Shown: piece by piece, positions 52,764 through 53,374 of the stretch
How positions within the stretch are numbered: the first letter of the stretch is position 1
How the letters are laid out: each line of letters begins with the position of its first letter
Source of the DNA: RGIG3528 sp963649295
Lineage (GTDB): Bacteria > Bacillota > Clostridia > Lachnospirales > Lachnospiraceae
DNA: 53,374 nucleotides
Direction of reading: 5' to 3'
Assembly (NCBI GenBank): GCA_963649295.1
Contig: CAVJHK010000008.1
Location: 1-53,374 of the forward strand
Program-made: the position numbers and the translations under genes
Notes under the pieces: model-generated
The model's database searches: none
Told to the model about the DNA's origin: nothing
What the model saw: only the letters and a program-made list of their open reading frames with translations

Positions 52764-53312
52764 TTAGTTTTCTTTTTCGCTTTCTTCCGGCGGATAATAA
52801 ATTGCGGGGATTTCGGCATCCTCATATCCGTAAACCACTTTCGAAAAATTATTGCATACTTCTCTGAATGTTTCGGATGAATAGGAAATTCCGAAAAGCA
52901 GCGCAAGCCTGTTAAAATTAAGCGGCGAAATTGCGCTTCCCCACTCCGTATCGTCTTCAATATGGCGATTATGCAAAAGGCATCCCGGAGTAAGCCGATA
53001 TGTTGTTCCGTCATTTTTGTTTACACAAAGGATCTCAACGTAGTCCCTGTTATCCTTTTTGAATACAAGCTCAAAATCCTTCCGTTGAGCGTCCAAGTCT
53101 TTTTCCGGATCAAGCACAGCGATATTTGACATATCACTCTCTTCTTCTCCGATAAACAATCCTCTCTTGTTGTTATATTTTACAAGTTCAATCAGCTTAT
53201 CGATACTTTTTTGTTCAAGTACCGCACCTATCGGAGCCGAATCCGAATTTGTCAAAAATGCGATTAACGTATCGATTTCGTTTTGGGACAACAATGTTTT
53301 ATCTTCAGCCAT
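52764..53312 (-). CDS. Protein with a FliM-like N-terminal CheY-docking motif
   Basis: 182 residues, soluble and acidic. It starts with LLSQNEIDTLIAFL (about 7-20), which closely matches the LSQ(N/E)EID(A/T)L peptide of FliM and related switch proteins that binds phospho-CheY. The rest (about 40-182) is not FliM/FliN-like and I do not recognise it; it ends in EESEKEN. No chemotaxis genes are adjacent. GGAG precedes the ATG. It may be a CheY-binding adaptor, or the motif may be coincidental. The role is inference. Confidence 0.65.
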   Translation of the reverse strand: MAEDKTLLSQNEIDTLIAFLTNSDSAPIGAVLEQKSIDKLIELVKYNNKRGLFIGEEESDMSNIAVLDPEKDLDAQRKDFELVFKKDNRDYVEILCVNKNDGTTYRLTPGCLLHNRHIEDDTEWGSAISPLNFNRLALLFGISYSSETFREVCNNFSKVVYGYEDAEIPAIYYPPEESEKEN

Positions 53313-53374
53313 AACAATCTCCGTTTCGTCTTTGATATTTTTTGTCTTAATAATGTTTTATCATAATTACAATA

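Overview
The window looks like a chromosomal segment of a low-GC Gram-positive bacterium of the class Clostridia, most likely family Lachnospiraceae. Pointers are the protein families (DUF6062, DUF5688, DUF2225, clostridial-type amidase, SpoU/MrnC/CysS/CysE/IspF cluster), the meso-DAP type MurE, Shine-Dalgarno sites of the AGGAGG type, and a HrcA/CIRCE-controlled groESL operon. Nearly all genes lie on the minus strand. A PilZ protein, a possible FliK-like protein and a protein with a FliM-like CheY-docking motif hint at a motile, c-di-GMP-using cell. The assembly contains two 10-N scaffold joins (16422-16431 and 34207-34216). Both can be closed by overlapping the flanks, and the genes they cross then read intact.

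Layout. 1-260: tail of an IS200/IS605 element (tnpA end plus an omega-RNA-like right end) abutting a terminator. 273-7652: guaB, PilZ, M16 peptidase, era, recO and amidohydrolase, transcribed leftwards from a good promoter in front of guaB. 7788-10387: groES-groEL plus a membrane protein under a perfect CIRCE. 10434-14588: two Cys-rich proteins of unknown function (DUF6062, DUF2225), a DUF3810 membrane metalloprotease-like protein and an orphan LytS-type histidine kinase. 14619-14689: tRNA-Gly(CCC). 14793-19000: accessory region with a decayed ThiF-like gene, a frameshifted MFS gene, a GNAT toxin-antitoxin-like pair, an AAA/DUF4143 ATPase and paired direct repeats. 19097-28524: FliK-like protein, GH2 beta-galactosidase, PHP phosphoesterase, membrane and GNAT proteins, TtcA-like enzyme and a DUF5688 protein. 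28658-35278: membrane-anchored solute-binding-like protein, MurE, YhaN/YhaO-like pair and a histidine phosphatase. 35288-38041: deoxynucleoside salvage (deoC-deoD-cdd) with a hydroxyacid dehydrogenase. 38123-39406: GH27 alpha-galactosidase. 39630-41022: infC-rpmI-rplT with an AUU-started infC and an attenuator-like leader. 41041-48156: DegV, GreA, an AsnB-like protein lacking its glutaminase cysteine, pyrF, pyrC, a TruA variant and an amidase-fold protein with catalytic substitutions. 48359-48431: tRNA-Thr(GGT). 48597-53312: rlmB, mrnC, cysS, cysE, ispF and the FliM-motif protein.

Most of the segment is ordinary housekeeping DNA. The most interesting signals are enzymes that keep their fold but have lost or changed key residues (amidase, TruA, AsnB), the Cys-rich tail on IspF, the tnpA/omega-RNA arrangement without tnpB, the decayed RiPP-like ThiF/MFS pair with two changes in identical T7 tracts, and the paired 24-bp repeats in front of the DUF4143 ATPase. 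No clear undescribed multi-gene system was found.
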